Below are positions 22,620-33,205 of a stretch of 64,000 nucleotides of DNA, piece by piece (the first letter of the stretch is position 1; the number at the start of each line of letters is the position of its first letter). This stretch comes from Sycon ciliatum (taxonomy: Eukaryota > Porifera > Calcarea > Leucosolenida > Sycettidae). Below the pieces are notes generated by a model that was not told the DNA's origin, made no database searches, and worked only from the letters and a program-made list of their open reading frames with translations. A program made the position numbers and the translations under genes. Location of the stretch: positions 8,239,946 to 8,303,945 of the forward strand of contig NC_088654.1 in NCBI RefSeq assembly GCF_964019385.1, written 5' to 3'.

Positions 22620-22738
22620 AGATTGCATCCGAAATAAGGCCCATGCCCTAAAATAAGCCCATGCCCAAATATACGCCCGGTTGTTGACGCTCTGCAAAGT
22701 ATACGCCCTGGGCTTATTAACGGAATTTTACGGTATTC
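22620..22738. repeat. Possible MITE remnant (AATAAGCCC / GGGCTTATT inverted words)
   Basis: AAATAAGCCCATGCCCAAAT and CCTGGGCTTATTAACGG are partly inverted words, followed by GGAATTTTACGGTA, a word I associate with short dispersed repeats in invertebrate genomes. The stretch lies directly before the exon at 22760. No target duplication was found. Confidence 0.35.
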
Positions 22739-22759
22739 TGATTGTCTGATTGCTGACAG

Positions 22760-23076
22760 ATACGGATGCAGCGAAGCTCTCTCCGGCGCCCACATGCGCC
22801 GAGATCCCACAGCTGTCAACGGATGACACTGCAGCCCAGTCGCCAGCGACAGCGGCAGCTGCTGCTGCTGCTTCGTCAGGAGACGGGAACAGCTCACAAG
22901 GCGGCAAGCCACCTCCATCACCGCCATCCTGCCCGTTCTCGGACATGGCCTGTCTCAGCTCGTATGAGATTGATGGCTTGCGACGGCTGCTGGCCGAGCT
23001 GAACGTTTCCACGACGATGGTGAGGGCGTGTCCCGAGGAGCTGGGGGATCCTGGGGAGCTCATGTCGACCGTGGAG
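22760..23076 (+). CDS. Probable internal exon, low-complexity then helical segment, unrecognised gene
   Basis: The acceptor TGATTGCTGACAG precedes and the donor GTGGAG/GTAAGT follows. The 317-bp segment reads DTDAAKLSPAPTCAEIPQLS, an Ala run (ATAAAAAAASS), a Pro/Ser stretch (GGKPPPSPPSCPF) and then an ordered part, SSYEIDGLRRLLAELNVSTT and PEELGDPGELMSTVE. Local GC content is higher than in neighbours, and the two splice consensus sites are good. The function is unknown. It is the best candidate for host coding sequence in 18.7-28 kb. Confidence 0.58.
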
Positions 23077-23619
23077 GTAAGTTGTCGTGTGTGATGTGTG
23101 GGTAAAACCGAAGTTACCGAAAATAAATCTCCACCGAAATTTTCCGGTTTTACAGTAGCCTATCTTCAGGGACATATAATAACTATTGGCGTAGATTTGT
23201 GTTATCGTTTTGCCTTGTATTCTCTTGTCAAATGTACACCGTAGATTCTGTTGAACGAGTATGAAAGCCAGTATTCTCCTCTGCAATGTACAAGCATTTT
23301 CCTGTGCAATGTATGCTGTATATTCTGTTGAATGAGTATGAATTCTGTTGAACTAGTATGAAAGCCGATTTCGCGAGGACAAGGCCACTGGATATTTAAT
23401 GCTCATACCGGGAATACAATCTGAAGTATGGTGTGGTGAATTGCTGTGTGGTACTGATGCTGCTGCTATTGCTGCTAATAGTGCAGCTATTGCTGCTGCT
23501 GCTTCTGCTGTTGCTGATGTTGCTCTCCTCTCCATCCCCACCATCTGCCTCTGGAATATTTGACAGTGGCAACATGTACATGTACATGTAGTAACAGGTA
23601 TATGTTCATGGTGTTTCTT

Positions 23620-23735
23620 TCCTTCTGCGTGTGTCGCCCGCACCAATACCTGACAACATTGTGGAAATAGTGGCAGTTGAAACAGAGATTGTATGCAAGT
23701 CCTCAGCTGCTACTGCATCTCCAAGAAAGACAGCA
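23620..23735 (+). CDS. Possible short exon ending at a consensus donor, unrecognised
   Basis: AAGACAGCAG/GTAAGC at 23735 is a good 5' splice site. Upstream the frame PDNIVEIVAVETEIVCKSSA is open, as is an alternative frame WQLKQRLYASPQLLLHLQER that would start at an AG at about 23670. The acceptor cannot be fixed. It would be the next exon of the gene containing 22760-23076, which ends in phase 0. Confidence 0.35.
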
Positions 23736-25230
23736 GGTAAGCTACAATGACAGGGGTGTCACAGGGTGGTTGGGAGTGGTACAAGGGGGGGGGGTCCGGG
23801 GTGTCCCCGGGAGAGAAAAAATTCGGATTTTTCGGCCAACAGGGCACGTTTTAGCGCTCTACAGCCACAAAGGAGGGTTCTCCTAGCACTTATCAGACAA
23901 CCCCAATCGTACTCCAGCTCCAAAAAATACTTCTCATGGATTTTTTGGTCATACTTCGTAGGTAGCCAAAGCAAAAAGGAAGCCATTGCCCTCGAAAAAA
24001 TCGCAAAATCCGAAGTACAAGCTTGCTGCTTGCTGCACGTTCTAGCGCCAGCCGCTGCGCAAAAACGTATGTTATTACCACAATGACGATGATATTGCTT
24101 TCACAACAATGACCACAACCTAACTGGGTTTTCAGTAGGAGCAGTGACACAGCCTTACTGCTCCAAGTAGGATTTAGAAGAGAGTGAAGGGAGAGCAGAC
24201 CGGGCCGGTCTAAGCAAGGAAGTAATCGGCATCAGAGGTGAGCACGCAGCATCGCAGATCGTCTCGAATTGCGCATCACATCAGCGGCAAAATTGCTCCT
24301 GTGCATGCAAGTGGATTTCCTTGCACTTCTCAGTTTGGGAAATGCTCGATTATGATAATTCTGCGTGCGAGTGCACTAGCCCTGAACATACATGTAGGTG
24401 ACCCGTTTGTGGTGTCTCATAGCCTACCTCACGACCTTCTGCTTTCTTTCTGCATCACTTGTATCTTGCAGGTATATCATCTCGTGACGACCACATTGAA
24501 GTCTGAATTTGAAGTGCGAAGATGCTTCAGCAAGCACATCGTACTTTTCCATTGCTTTCATTGTGCTTCTACTGTGCATGTGTGTAACTTGTGGGGTATA
24601 TATGTGATGACAATGTATGCTGGCGACACGGTCAGATTTTGTCCATGCGTGTAACGTACACCTGCATGTTATGCATTGAAAAGGATCTGCCACTTGCGAT
24701 CCTGGGACAAGTATCAGGTCAGCTTTGTCTTGTGTGGGCTGTACCAGATTGCTGTTCACTTTTCCATCTGTTGGATATGTGACTTTCTGCAAGTCTCTGG
24801 TGTATGGTGGCCACTTCTTTGCTTGTCACTTTGTATGATATTACATTCTGTATTCGCTGCTTCCATGGCGTGGTCTGCAAACTGCAATCCTTGGGCAAAT
24901 GTCATGTTTGCTATGTTGTGCTTTGGCCGTCAGCTTGTCTACACGTTGTAGTTGGATTATTTTGTTCCACAACTGACTTCCTTTTAAAAGTACAGTGGCC
25001 ACTGCTTTGCATGGCATTTTACATGAAGAATTTCCTGTTTGTGTCGTGTGCATGTGCGTATGTGTGCATCCGCGTGTTTGTGTATCTGTGTGCGGGGTAA
25101 GCGAGGTGGGGAGGGTTGGCATGTATCAGTGTGTTATCGCAGTCTCATGCCTACATACAGTACATCGCGCGCGTGTTCATCATGTTTACCTTCGGGGTTG
25201 GGGTGGGGAGGGAACGGAAAAAGAACTGAA
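23736..25230. other. No gene seen; possible intron or intergenic sequence
   Basis: Nothing here shows clear coding bias. There is an acceptor-like CTTGTATCTTGCAG/GTATATC at about 24472, which could begin a further exon of the plus-strand gene, but the following frame (VYHLVTTTLKSEFEVRRCF) has no independent support. G-rich and GT-rich patches occur near 23784 and 25035-25095. Confidence 0.4.
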
Positions 25231-25397
25231 ATTATCCATATAAAAATCGCTCTGTGAGCGGTTCTTAAAAACCTTTACTGGCGCTGCCCCGTCGTAAAAG
25301 TAAGAAATTAAAACTGGCCCATTGTCCCCCCCAAATGTGAACTGATCCACCTAAATCGGGAATGACGGGACCCGAACGCACCAGTAGCACGAGGTCG
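25231..25397 (+). repeat. 167-bp inverted repeat, left arm, flanking LINE-D
   Basis: ATTATCCATATAAAAATCGC, then CTGTGAGCGGTTCT, CCTTTACTGGCGCTGCCCCG and CTGATCCACCTAAATCG down to AGTAGCACGAGG, is the reverse complement of 26949-27117 with few differences. A small perfect hairpin (CCGCTCACAGAGCGG in the right arm) lies near each outer end. The innermost 40 bp is LINE RT sequence, because the right arm passes without a break into the LINE-D frame. Confidence 0.8.
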
Positions 25398-25574
25398 GGA
25401 GGGCACAGGATCACAGCACATCATAGGGTAACACCATCACTAGTACATGGTATCAGTGGCAGTGTAACTTTGCTAGTACACATAGTTACTTCCATCGGAT
25501 ATCCAACATGGGAGTTCATCGACGACCATGGCCTGTGGACCAGCGTCCCCAGCTGCATCCACAAGTAGGAACCT

Positions 25575-26948
25575 GATTGATTGATTGATTTTATTTGGAT
25601 TTGCGAGACCAAACGAGCAGGAGTGCTCAATAACAGGGTAGCGAATGGTTGAGTTGTGCTATGTGTCAATGTAGTGTGTGCGGAGGCCCAATACGATGTA
25701 AGGGGATGGGAGGAGAGAAGGCCAGCGGAGAGTCAAACTCAGAAGAGGGAGGAGAGAATAACTGAAGTACACATTTACTGTGCGAATTCAAATAAACCAG
25801 ACAAACAGCAAAACGAGTACACAACTCACGAGAATAAAGAGGACTGGAGCACAGAATTGAACTGCTGAAGTACACAGCTGACGAGAATAAAGACAGGAGC
25901 ACAGAAATGAACGGGAGGCAGTCTACGAAGTGGTGGTACCACCGGTGCATGCACCACGGTACATTATCACATTATCGGCGGCTTTGCAAAGTTTGTGGGT
26001 ACTGAATACCATGGTATGGACAACTGTGTAGCAGTCTACAACGACTTACGTGTAGGGAATGGCAGCTTGGCGGAATGCTGGGATGTTGCCCATAGCTCGC
26101 ACCGTGTCAGGTATATGGTTCCATAACAGGCAACCGCGAGATGCCGGTCGGCATTGGCCTGCTCGGCTTCTGGCTGTTGTAGGCCCAGACTGCGCTGAAG
26201 GCGAGTTGCTCCGCAGTTGCGAACAAACAGTGCCTGCAGAGCAGGACAGGCACGGTTATGAACGCACCGCCATACCAGCACGAGCAGTTTCTGGCGATAT
26301 ACCTCGTCCATGCGATAAACAGAGAGCCTCTCCAAGAGATCACTGGCCCTGGTAAATCGTGGTCGTCCGAACACCGCCCTTGCTGCGCGGTTTCGGGCCA
26401 CCTGCAAGCGGTTTAGCTGGTTGTGGGTCAAGCCGGAGCCATATGCTGACGATCCATAATATCAAATCCGGCATGATGACAGATAGGAAGTACTTGCTTC
26501 GACTAGCTAGAGTCACGTGAGGCAGTGTCGCCCCGCCACAGGCTACCGATCTTCCTAGCACTAGTACGTGAGATGCACCGGTCAACTTGCGGTTGCCAGG
26601 TCATTCGTTCATCGATTAAGACGCCGAGGTATTTCGCGCTGGTGGCGTGCGGAAGCACATCATTTCGACAGCGTACACCCACGTCCGGCTGCTGCCCACT
26701 GCTGCTGGTAAAAACCAATACATTACTCTTCTTTGCATTTAATACAAGACCACGAGCGTCCAGCCAACTTGAGAGGGAGGTAACCGCCAAGCTGAGCGCA
26801 TGAGACACCTCTTGCGCTGTCCGTCTTGCACATGTCAGGGCGATGTCATCTGGTGATGCCGGCGCAGATTCCGAGGGGATATCTCTGGTGTATAAGGAGA
26901 ACAGCATGGGTCCTAGTACAGAGCCCTGCGGCACACCACAAGTGCACC
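25575..26948 (-). pseudogene. LINE-D: RT C-terminal half and 3' UTR with (TCAA)n tail, broken
   Basis: The minus strand reads CGVPQGSVLGPMLFSLYTRD (26940s), the remnant of the catalytic box as SPDDIAL where FADD is expected, LVLNAKKSNVLVF and YLGVLIDERMTWQPQV. A frame break lies near 26510. The C-terminal region (26431-26036) includes RLQVARNRAARAVFGRPRF and LVLVWRCVHNRACP, matching LINE-E (RAVFGARP..., LLTWRCIHG). A 3' UTR of about 400 bp ends in AAATAAAATCAATCAATCAA. An upstream stop (RK then TGA) and the altered catalytic box mean it is inactive. Confidence 0.8.
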
Positions 26949-27117
26949 CTCGTGCTACTGCTGTGTTCGGGTCACGTCATTTGCGATTTAGGTGGATCAG
27001 TTCACATTTGGGGGTACCGGCAATGAGCCAGTTTTAATTTCTTACTTTTACGACGGGGCAGCGCCAATAAAGGTTTTTCAGAACCGCTCACAGAGCGGTT
27101 CAAGTTATATGGATAAT
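26949..27117 (-). repeat. 167-bp inverted repeat, right arm
   Basis: This is the partner of 25231-25397. It contains GGTTTTTCAGAACCGCTCAC and the perfect 6-bp stem hairpin CCGCTCACAGAGCGG, and ends GGATAAT. No convincing target duplication flanks the pair (CTGAA left, CATTA right). Confidence 0.8.
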
Positions 27118-27269
27118 CATTAATGTAAATAATACTCAATATGCTACCTGTGGTGTGGTGCAAGCTCAGCACTGAGCTAAATCAAGCTAAATCAAACATA
27201 CAGCCTACACAGCCTCTAATGGCCCTCTATACAGTGCTGCGATGGCAGAACTTCTGAAGTTCACATCAC

Positions 27270-27735
27270 CTTTCTTCCTCCAGCTATGCCTGTGACACCC
27301 TTTGTGGATCAAACACTAGTGGCAGGCCACGCGAAAATGAGAATGCGCGCAGCCAAGATTAGGCCATCGTGATTCATCTCCTTCATCCATCATCCCGGCG
27401 GTCACTCCGCCCGTTCAATATCCAACACCAGTTCCCAAGAAAGAATAAGGCACGAGATTTCAAGTTCAAGGGCAAAGCTAAAGCCAATGGCACTGATTTT
27501 TGGAATTGTCGAGTAGAACGAAAATAAATCGAGGGCGATCATAATGACGGTCAGATTCGACACACACAGTTTGGGTCGCGCTCGTGTGTCGCGCTTCGCA
27601 GCTCGAGCGCGCCCATGATGAGTCTCGCGCTTGCGACAGGCTAGCCGCTTGCGACAAAAGTTGTCTTTTTTTTACGAATTCTGTGACGTCATGTTTTGGA
27701 AGAATGTCCCAACAGTCATTCGCGTACAGGTACAG
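27270..27735 (-). repeat. 480-bp inverted repeat, right arm
   Basis: This is the reverse complement of 19704-20186 and includes the same TGACGTCA motif (near 27690), the CG-dense stretch and, on the minus strand, the splice-donor-like end AGGAAGAAAGGTGATG. Immediately outside, at 27736, the zinc-finger 3' flank sequence resumes (CAGACCACAATACAGTAGAC). Confidence 0.75.
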
Positions 27736-28411
27736 GTACATCAGACCACAATACAGTAGACAGTATACAGTAGACACCTACACATCTTACCATACACATG
27801 TAGGTGACGTGAGCACTACCAAAATTATCAGCGGGTAAGAGACAAAGTCTGATTGATCACAGACTCGATTGACACAGGGAACATGGCAAGGTTCTGGCAT
27901 AGTAGTCAACGATACGCAAAACCTTGGACGTGCACCAACACACTGTTCCAGCAGATCAGGCAGACTTGACTCTACAGATACACCAACCTTTGTCATCTAG
28001 GACGTACACCGGTGGGGGTAGGGGCATTCCAAGGATAGATTATTTTTAGAATTTTTTGCTGGCTCTGCTTTCATGTTCTTCCCAAGCCACCCACCTAGAC
28101 ATAAATTGTATACATGTACAGGTATATGTACAAAGACGTCATCGTTTATGCAAGAACGTCATCAACTCTTAAGGGACACAGTCTGATTCGTCACAGACTC
28201 GATTGATATAGGGGATATAGCAAGGTGCTGGCATTGTAGTCAAGTACACACAACACTGGAGTTGTACCAGCTCCATGCAGTGGCAAGTTAGCCAGACGTG
28301 ACTCTACGACAACGCCAACCAGGGCGGTACCTTTCCCTTTAAAGGTAGCCGATTCCAAGGTTAGCAGATGCCTTTTGCCCCTTGGTGCTTGCTGATGAAC
28401 CACAATGCATT
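27736..28411. other. ZF1 3' flank, two tandem copies of the conserved flank sequence
   Basis: CAATACAGTAGACAG, CACATGTAGGTGACGT, AAAGTCTGATTGATCACAGA, GACTTGACTCTACAG and GTAGGGGCATTCCAAGG occur in order to 28032. From about 28140 the block repeats (ACACAGTCTGATTCGTCACA, GACGTGACTCTACGAC, GATTCCAAGGTTAGCAG) just before the ZF1 stop. The same flank lies 3' of ZF2, ZF3 and ZF4. It may be transcribed 3' UTR and regulatory DNA; no coding potential is seen. Confidence 0.6.
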
Positions 28412-30535
28412 TCAGGTTGACAATTCATGCCAGTACTCGCCTCTGGTGTTGAAATCAGATGCAGATGAGGCTGGTTTTGGTGCTACTGCTGCTGCTGTTC
28501 TGGCTGCTGTTGCTGAATATGATGTTGTTGCTGCTGTTGCTGTGTATGGTGTTGTTGCAGCTGTTGCTAGACATGGTGTTGTTACTGCTGTTGTTGTGTA
28601 AGGTGTTGTTGCAGCTGTCGCTGGATATGGTGTTGTTACTGCTGTTGCTGTGTATGGTGTTGTTGCAGCTGTTGCTGGATATGGTGTTGTTACTGCTGTT
28701 GCTGTGTATGGTGTTGTTGCAGCTGTTGCTGGATATGGTGTTGTTACTGCTGTTGCTGCTGTACTTGTATCGTGGATTAGCATGCCATGGTTACATGTTG
28801 CCATGATCACATATTCCTGTGCAGCGGCGGAGGTGGTGGTGGTGGTAACAGTCGATGCAACAGTGCTATTAGAAGGCGTAACAGAGGCTGCTCTACTAGT
28901 TGGCGCAGTGGCTGCGGCAGAGAACTGTACAGTCGCACTCACTACTGGAAGTGAGGCGAAGTTCACCATATTTGTAAGCGGAGGAGTAGCAGCAAGACCC
29001 AGAGAGTCTCCGTGCATCACACCTGGTTCTGATCTTGATTTTGCCCGATGATGCACCATCATGTGTAGACGCCTAGTGCCATACCTGGCGAACCCTTTCC
29101 CGCACAGTAGACACTTCAAGGGTTTCTCACCAGTATGGGTACGGATGTGCTCAGTGAGGAGATACAGCCTTGAAAAGCAACGCCTGCAAATCTGACATTG
29201 ACGAGGCTTCTCGCCTGTATGCGTACGCGTGTGCCGGGGCAGTGTGTAACTGCGAGAGAATCGGCGATTGCAGCCTTCATAACCACATATGAATGGCCGT
29301 TCCGTCGATGTTAGAGATCCACCGCTCGGGGACAGTTTGACGTGGCTATTTTCTTGTTCGTGATTTCCTGTAGCTGTCACGGTATTAACTGGCTGTGAAG
29401 GCATCCCCGAGGACATAAAACTATTTGCATGCGCATCCCGGTGAGATGAAGGAAACCCATCCGAGCCGACAGCGTTCCCCATGGAAACTTTGGTTATGTT
29501 AGCTGTGGCGGCTTGGTGTCCCTCAAGATCACCTGGCAATCTGTAGTGCTGTTGCAGCTGCTGCTGCTGCCACCGCTGCTGATCCTGGCTAATGGCGACG
29601 TTACCATCAGCACTACCGGAAGACATCATGTTGGTAGCTGCTGAGTTCATTGCTAAGTGGTCATCTGCAAGAGGAAGTTGTGACCCTAACCATTGAAGGT
29701 CACTGCATGATGTAGTGCTTGGCACTCTTGCGAGGGCGTCGGAATTTCCACAAACTACGGGCGCACCAGCCATGTCATTTACAATACTCTGGCTTCGATG
29801 TGATCCCAGTGTTGTGTGCCCGATACTCCTAACCATAGATCTAGCATGATCTTGAATCAATGATGATTGAGCAAGTTGCATGTGTCGATGAGAATATGCT
29901 GGCGACTCGGACTGTGGTCCTGAAGTGATCATGTGTTGGGGGATGGCGTCCTCACTAGCGACATTCGTGTGGGTAGAATAAAGGGGATCGAAATGTGCGT
30001 CTTCAATGGGCACTTCTAGCCACTTCAGCCAGTCTTGTTCTGGCGCTACCGAGTTCATCCCTCCTGGCACAGCTGGCGTGACGCAGACATCCGCAGTGTC
30101 GCAATGAAATTCCTGCCTTCCAAGATAATTGGTCTGGCCCGCCAATGCCGGGATGGACTCGTGACCGGAATGCCTCAAAACGTCCAAGTCATGCATGTTA
30201 CCACCAGGAACAAAACCGAGCGAACCACCCGCGTCGCCAAAGTAGCCAGTCAGCATATCGGAGAGTTGCATATTGTTTGTTGTGTCCACTTGGTCCTCAG
30301 CTCCATAGCCTTGGTTGGTCGAGATGGACGTTAACAACTCTTGTTGGAGAACATTACTGGCCGGTTGACTCGTCTCGCTACCTGTCTTAGCACTGTCCGC
30401 CGACTCGGGAGGGGGCATGACCGACGACTCGCCTGTAAGGGGTTGCTGGTGCCGGGTCAGGTCGTTTATACGAGAGAAGCTGAGAGTGCCGGCGTCTTGA
30501 CCACATCTAAATGTGTGCGATGGTAAAAGTGCCAT
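28412..30535 (-). CDS. ZF1: C2H2 zinc-finger protein, 707 residues from the conserved ATG
   Basis: This is probably a nuclear sequence-specific DNA-binding protein. The open frame extends up to 30604, but the ATG at 30535 (AGTATGG, strong Kozak context) is the one conserved in all four paralogues and directly follows a splice-acceptor-like TTGTTCTTTGTAG. Numbered from the ATG at 30604, the layout is: a degenerate finger at 34-55, in which the second Cys and last His are lost; a Ser/Gln/His-rich linker to about 436; three adjacent fingers at about 440-463 (C..C, RHTRTH), 470-490 (CQIC, EHIRTH) and 498-519 (CLLC, HMMVHH), joined by TGEKP linkers; and a Thr/Ala-rich tail with an 18-residue repeat at 615-700. 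No stop or frameshift is present. It is the longest and best preserved member of the array. The upstream exon, if any, is not identified. Confidence 0.85.
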   Translation of the reverse strand: MALLPSHTFRCGQDAGTLSFSRINDLTRHQQPLTGESSVMPPPESADSAKTGSETSQPASNVLQQELLTSISTNQGYGAEDQVDTTNNMQLSDMLTGYFGDAGGSLGFVPGGNMHDLDVLRHSGHESIPALAGQTNYLGRQEFHCDTADVCVTPAVPGGMNSVAPEQDWLKWLEVPIEDAHFDPLYSTHTNVASEDAIPQHMITSGPQSESPAYSHRHMQLAQSSLIQDHARSMVRSIGHTTLGSHRSQSIVNDMAGAPVVCGNSDALARVPSTTSCSDLQWLGSQLPLADDHLAMNSAATNMMSSGSADGNVAISQDQQRWQQQQLQQHYRLPGDLEGHQAATANITKVSMGNAVGSDGFPSSHRDAHANSFMSSGMPSQPVNTVTATGNHEQENSHVKLSPSGGSLTSTERPFICGYEGCNRRFSRSYTLPRHTRTHTGEKPRQCQICRRCFSRLYLLTEHIRTHTGEKPLKCLLCGKGFARYGTRRLHMMVHHRAKSRSEPGVMHGDSLGLAATPPLTNMVNFASLPVVSATVQFSAAATAPTSRAASVTPSNSTVASTVTTTTTSAAAQEYVIMATCNHGMLIHDTSTAATAVTTPYPATAATTPYTATAVTTPYPATAATTPYTATAVTTPYPATAATTPYTTTAVTTPCLATAATTPYTATAATTSYSATAARTAAAVAPKPASSASDFNTRGEYWHELST
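28505..28770 (-). repeat. Coding minisatellite in ZF1 (54-bp unit made of two 27-bp halves)
   Basis: On the minus strand the unit encodes [18 protein letters not shown] and occurs about four to five times, the edge copies being diverged. All unit lengths are multiples of three, so the frame is kept. The paralogues lack the array. It reads as CTG/TTG-rich DNA on the plus strand, and the long Leu- and Val-rich plus-strand frames across it are shadows. Confidence 0.88.
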
Positions 30536-30540
30536 ACTAC
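30520..30540 (-). promoter_or_regulatory. Conserved splice-acceptor-like site at the ZF start codon
   Basis: On the minus strand TTGTTCTTTGTAG/TATGGC places an AG directly before the start codon. The same pattern stands at ZF2 (GTGTTTTGCAG/CATGGC, 34760), ZF3 (GTGTTTTGTAG/TATGGC, 42773) and ZF4 (GTTCTTTGTAG/TATGGC, 52463). A pyrimidine-rich tract plus AG kept in all four suggests an intron in the 5' UTR or a short upstream exon. Confidence 0.5.
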
Positions 30541-30604
30541 AAAGAACAACAAGTGCATGCCAGGCTAGTTCGTCGGTACTTATTAGGTTCATGCAACAGA
30601 GCAT

Positions 30605-32590
30605 ATGAGGAAGGTATTGGCCAAACCAGTATTAATGCCAGGAGAGATATTGGTGAGGTTTCTGGTGCTGTACATGCGGTGTGCATTTGGCAGTGTTAAT
30701 TTAGCGCTGTGTGGGAAGCTGCGCGTGAATGTGGAGGTTGTATAGGCTTCAGGGCTAGCTGTGTTCTATTGGGTGTGGTTAGTGTGAACAGGAGGCTTTG
30801 TACAGAGTGTGTGGGTGTTGTAGGCAGGGGGCTGTTGAGGCAGTTACAGCGCTAGCAGTGTACATTTATCGCAGAGTATGTACCTGCTGTGGGCAATAGG
30901 GTGTGGGGAAAGTGTGTGTTCGGTGTAGGTAGGGTGATGTAGAGGCAGGAATCCTTAGGTGACACTGTGGTGCTGGAGGAGATATTTTCACTTGTCATCC
31001 TATAGAATCATTTAGTGATCTCTGTAATACCTGAAATTGAATAACCAGACCCTAGAGCGCTGGCGTGATTATTAGTGGGTTCAGTGTAAAATTGAAAATG
31101 TTCAACCTGTGCATTTTCCAAAGTTCTCACATCTGAACGCAAGAACGCAGGACAACACCACACTAAAATAATGTTTTAGTAAGCTGTTCTTAGGCAGGTT
31201 TTGTTAGGCAGGTTTTGTTGGCTGAATTGGAAATATATCGAGGGCTTGTATGCACTGCATGGCAATTTTGCGGGTTTGATTTCAATGTCATTATGAGAAA
31301 AATAGGAGAAAAAAGAAATAGAACATGCTAATGTGCCCTAATGTGATATGGAGGAAATGGAGACCAAGCCGTAGGGGTGTGCGGATAATGCTCGAAAAGG
31401 TGGCAGATTCCGCTCGAAAAGCAGTGAAATTGGCAGAACCATACAAACCTTATGGCGGGCAATTCATCGAATTCTGCTCCATTTTCTTTATCCACATTTA
31501 TTTATTTATTTTTTATTTCACCGTCCAATGGCAGAAGCCAATGCAAAGGAGGGGGCGTTAGCCAGCCATGGCAAGAGAAGAAAAAATGAAGGAAAGAAGA
31601 TGATAATCGGAAGAAAATATACCAAACATGCATGAAACTTACCAGAAAAAGTACCGAATTCTGCCAATTTTTCTGCCGGCATTATTCGCAAAGGCTGCTG
31701 GATTTCGCTAACAAAAGGTCTTCCAACTAGGAAGTGTCATTGATATTAGTGATTATAACAAAGAGGGGGAGGTAAGCGCCAAAAGTGCTAGCTTAAGAAG
31801 ATTATTGTTTCTTGTGTTTCTTGTATTAGTTTTAGATCTAATAATGTTCACTTTATACAACCATAAATATCTTTCCTTTGTAGTCCAACTCTCAGTGTGA
31901 TGACGATTTCTGATAATTGATCACATGAAAACGACGACGGACGTGGAATTTAAAAAAATACTGTTTCATTGTTCTCGTGGTCCGAGTACGCTCACATTGC
32001 TAGCTTTCTTGTCTCCACGCCGGCGTTTTCAATTTTTGTATTCGTTGAATTTTACATTCCATTTTTGAAAGAAAAAATTCACGTGATGTGGACAGGCCTA
32101 CTGACTGCCCGCAAGTGATATGAGAGATTCCTAAAAAGTTCTCGCAGGTGGCTTCTTAGCTCTCTCGCCTAGCCTCCACCGTAGTTTTGCGAGTGTGTGT
32201 GTGTATATGTGTGTGTGTATGCGTGTTTGACTGTGATTCTATGTATGTCGCAGACAACTGTAGCGAAAACAAAGGGCGAAAGTGCAGAGTCGCAAAAATT
32301 CATGTGGGACCAAGCCCCGAGTTGTGATGTTCGCGTTTTGACAGCCAAATGTTTGTCTCAAGGCTACCAAAGACATGACCAGGGAAATAGAGAAAAATTA
32401 ATGGTGTTTTTTACTATTTAGCAGTGAGTTGAGTTCAATTAATTGATTCTGGGTACTGAAGTACATTTTTCCGGCCCTGGAAGGGCTAAGAGGATCACTA
32501 ACAGGATCACTTCGACCGGAGATATGCTACGGATGCAGAGTGGTAACTACTTACATGTATGCCTGTGAGAGCATTGTACAAGTTGCCTGG
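30605..32590. other. ZF1 upstream spacer; no gene seen
   Basis: The spacer matches the upstream regions of the other ZF genes in patches: GTGTTAATTTAGCGCTGTGTGG, then GGGCTAGC, GGTGACACTGTGGTGCT and CAGACCCTAGAGCGCTGGCG aligned with the 35-36, 43-44 and 53-kb sequences. It lacks the LINE tail found there in two units. A MITE with a nested retroposon lies at 31405-31680. Homology to the finger-less pseudogene downstream flank reappears near 32060-32130 (AATTCACGTGATGTGGACAG). Confidence 0.5.
31405..31680. mobile_element. Short TIR element (copy of 59994-60152) interrupted by a 123-bp retroposon-like insert
   Basis: GATTCCGCTCGAAAAGCAGT at one end and AATTTTTCTGCCGGC at the other match the element at 59994-60152 in reverse orientation. 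TTTATCCACAT and ACCAAACATGC, adjacent in the other copy, are separated here by about 123 bp (31498-31620). On the minus strand that insert ends GGTGAAATAAAAAATAAATA, so it is probably a small tailed retroposon. Target duplications are too short to define. Confidence 0.6.
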
Positions 32591-33205
32591 TAATTGAAAA
32601 GACTTGCACAAGATATGAGAAGAGTTTTGAATAGACCAGTGGACTACGACCATTGGAGTACATCCCAGAAACTGTCATCTTTTACGAGGCACATGTCCCA
32701 TGTTCTTGGTGCAACATATTTTGTCATCTTGTATGATGCACGGGTGACTACATACATAGCTATATATGCGGGTGTATTTTAATGATATCGGCAAACGAAC
32801 GGCACACAATGTAGGCATACATAAGACCATATACAGTAGACAGTCGACACATAATACATCAAACTATACACATGTAGGTGACGTCATCGTTAGAATGTTA
32901 CCAGCGTGTAAGAGGCAAAGTCTGATTGGTCACAGATTCGATTAATACAGGGACATGACAAATTGTGGCTTAGTAGTCAATGCTACGCAAAACCCTGGAG
33001 CTGCACCAACACAATGCTGTAGCAGATCAAGCATACTTAACTCTGCAGTAACACCGACCCTCGTCACCTAGAACATACATGTATAGCATATATGGAGGGA
33101 GGTGCATTCCAGGGACAGCCGAATAGTGTGGTGGTGCTGGACCCTTTCCGCCTGCATATGAACTACATGGCTTGTTCCGTTTCACCAGCCCTGCCACTTC
33201 TCTGC
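32591..33205. other. ZF2 3' flank (start of triplicated unit 1)
   Basis: Words shared with 40.4-41.0, 50.1-50.7 and 57.3-58.1 kb include GACTTGCACAAGATATGAG, GGACTACGACCATTGGAGTA, GTCATCTTGTATGATGCACG and CACATGTAGGTGACGTCA. TGACGTCA is a CRE-type palindrome kept at most copies. No coding frame is credible. Confidence 0.55.

Noticed and set aside
22073..23735. Confident gene model joining the three exon-like segments
   Set aside because: The phases of the first two segments do not match and no protein family was recognised, so they are listed separately with low confidence.
19704..27735. Inverted ends as a Maverick/Polinton element
   Set aside because: Long inverted ends would fit, but no polymerase B, integrase, ATPase or capsid gene is seen between them.
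28459..29051. Plus-strand Leu/Val-rich frames of 115 and 133 codons
   Set aside because: They are antisense shadows of the ZF1 tail minisatellite; the minus frame has the fingers and the full-length protein.
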